Source of the DNA: Planctomycetaceae bacterium
GTDB lineage: Bacteria > Planctomycetota > Planctomycetia > Pirellulales > Pirellulaceae
NCBI GenBank assembly: GCA_002708345.1
Contig: PANG01000072.1
Span: 2,673 to 8,869, forward strand
Length of the DNA: 6,197 nucleotides
Direction: 5' to 3'
A program made the translations under genes and the position numbers. Below are positions 5,644 through 6,197 of the stretch, in pieces. Numbering within the stretch: the first letter of the stretch is position 1; every line of letters begins with the position of its first letter. The notes under the pieces were generated by a model, which was not told where the DNA came from, did not search any database, and was given only the letters and a program-made list of their open reading frames with translations.

Positions 5644-5671
5644 CTGAAACCACGGTTGCTGCGTCTATACT
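5644..5671 (+). promoter_or_regulatory. Promoter candidate for the VIT-domain gene
   Basis: CTGAAA (5644-5649; 4 of 6 matches) and TATACT (5666-5671; 5 of 6 matches to TATAAT) are separated by 16 bases. The start would be near 5678, giving a leader of about 56 bases. A second weaker pair, TAGAAA (5583-5588) and GATACT (5606-5611) with a 17-base spacer, lies upstream. Confidence 0.35.
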
Positions 5672-5721
5672 CCAGGAAGCAAAAAGCACCCGGCCAGGGA
5701 AACGGAACAGATCCCGTCGAG

Positions 5722-5727
5722 AAGGAG
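5722..5727 (+). promoter_or_regulatory. Strong Shine-Dalgarno sequence of the VIT-domain gene
   Basis: AAGGAG lies 6 bases before the ATG at 5734. It is the clearest ribosome binding site in the window and decides the start in favour of Met1 over the in-frame Met4, which would be 15 bases away. Confidence 0.8.
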
Positions 5728-5733
5728 AATTTA

Positions 5734-6197
5734 ATGAGTGGCATGCCCCGCGCACACGACAACGGACACCCTTACCGTCACCAGCAGCTTTTGCAGCTGA
5801 CAATCCTGCTGGCCGTCGTGCTCTCCACCCCGCTTGTGGTGATGGGCCAGGGACTTCTGGTCGATGTCCACCCGGACCATCATTACCGTCTTCCTCGCCC
5901 GATCATTCACCCTCCCCATCCTCCTCGTCCTCCAGTTCCGCCCCCCTCCTCCTATCGCATCACGCAACTGGAAATGAACGCCACGCTCAGCGACCAGGTC
6001 GCCCGTGTGCAGGTCTCCCAGACGTTCGTGAACACGGGCAATCGGACCATGGAAGTCTGTTTCATGTTCCCGATCCCTTATGACGGTGCGATTGACCGCC
6101 TGACCTTGCTCGTGGACGGCAAGGAATACGACGGCAAGGTGCTGGACCGGGAGGAGGCCCGCCGTATTTACGAGGGTTATATCCGCCGCAACCGCGA
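5734..6197 (+). CDS. Exported VIT-domain protein, N-terminal part (runs off right edge)
   Basis: 154 codons are present without a stop. A long polar n-region (residues 1-18, including RAHDNGHPYRH) leads to a hydrophobic segment, LLQLTILLAVVLSTPLVV (about 19-36), then MGQG, so a signal peptide cleaved near residues 38-40 is likely. A linker rich in His and Pro follows (about 46-71, with HPDHH and PPHPPRPPVPPP). From about residue 74 the vault/inter-alpha-trypsin (VIT) domain begins: YRITQLEMNATLSDQVARV, QTFVNTGNRTMEVCFMFPIP (97-116), VDGKEYDGKVLDREEARRIYE (127-147). VIT domains are usually followed by a von Willebrand A domain and a longer C-terminal part, which would lie beyond the window. 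In bacteria such proteins are exported or membrane-associated; their roles are mostly unknown, though adhesion or envelope interactions are often proposed. It is divergent from the lipoprotein gene across a 237-bp gap. Confidence 0.9.
   Translation, partial: MSGMPRAHDNGHPYRHQQLLQLTILLAVVLSTPLVVMGQGLLVDVHPDHHYRLPRPIIHPPHPPRPPVPPPSSYRITQLEMNATLSDQVARVQVSQTFVNTGNRTMEVCFMFPIPYDGAIDRLTLLVDGKEYDGKVLDREEARRIYEGYIRRNR

Noticed and set aside
1..6197. Mobile element, CRISPR array, tRNA or phage defence system
   Set aside because: No transposase, terminal repeats, regularly spaced repeats, tRNA-like fold or defence-type domains could be seen; the genes are core or lineage-typical.

Overview
This window looks like ordinary chromosomal DNA from a moderately GC-rich Planctomycetota bacterium, probably of the Pirellulales type. 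The assignment is inference. It rests on three things: two core genes (priA, nadD) mixed with small proteins whose sequence style I associate with planctomycetes, an exported VIT-domain protein, and mostly weak Shine-Dalgarno signals. No rRNA, tRNA, CRISPR array, insertion sequence or prophage gene is visible.

Left part (1-2889). On the minus strand, the first 100 codons of a membrane-anchored protein (probably a sensor) start at 302 and run off the left edge. Upstream of it, also on the minus strand, is a complete priA (396-2690) encoding the replication-restart helicase. A 9-bp inverted repeat lies just after the priA stop. The 199-bp gap 2691-2889 separates priA from the divergent plus-strand gene nadD and holds only weak promoter-like and short palindromic sequences.

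Middle part (2890-4798). nadD (2890-3504, nicotinate-mononucleotide adenylyltransferase) converges with a small 86-residue gene (3511-3771, minus) with only 6 bp between them. The small gene is divergent from a soluble histidine kinase without a visible sensor domain (4010-4798, plus). The gap between them carries two back-to-back sigma70-type promoters whose -35 hexamers abut. An inverted repeat overlaps the kinase -10 and predicted start site. This arrangement is the most interesting signal in the window, because the two genes may be co-regulated.

Right part (4799-6197). The kinase converges with a predicted lipoprotein of unknown function (4816-5496, minus). After a 237-bp divergent gap, an exported protein with a histidine/proline-rich linker and a VIT domain begins at 5734 behind a strong Shine-Dalgarno sequence and runs off the right edge; a von Willebrand A domain probably follows.

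The genes do not form one obvious pathway. PriA restarts stalled replication forks, NadD makes NAD precursors, and the others concern signalling or the cell envelope. There is no gene-free stretch over 300 bases. I did not find a clearly new multi-gene system. The best candidate for follow-up is the small-protein/kinase divergent pair.
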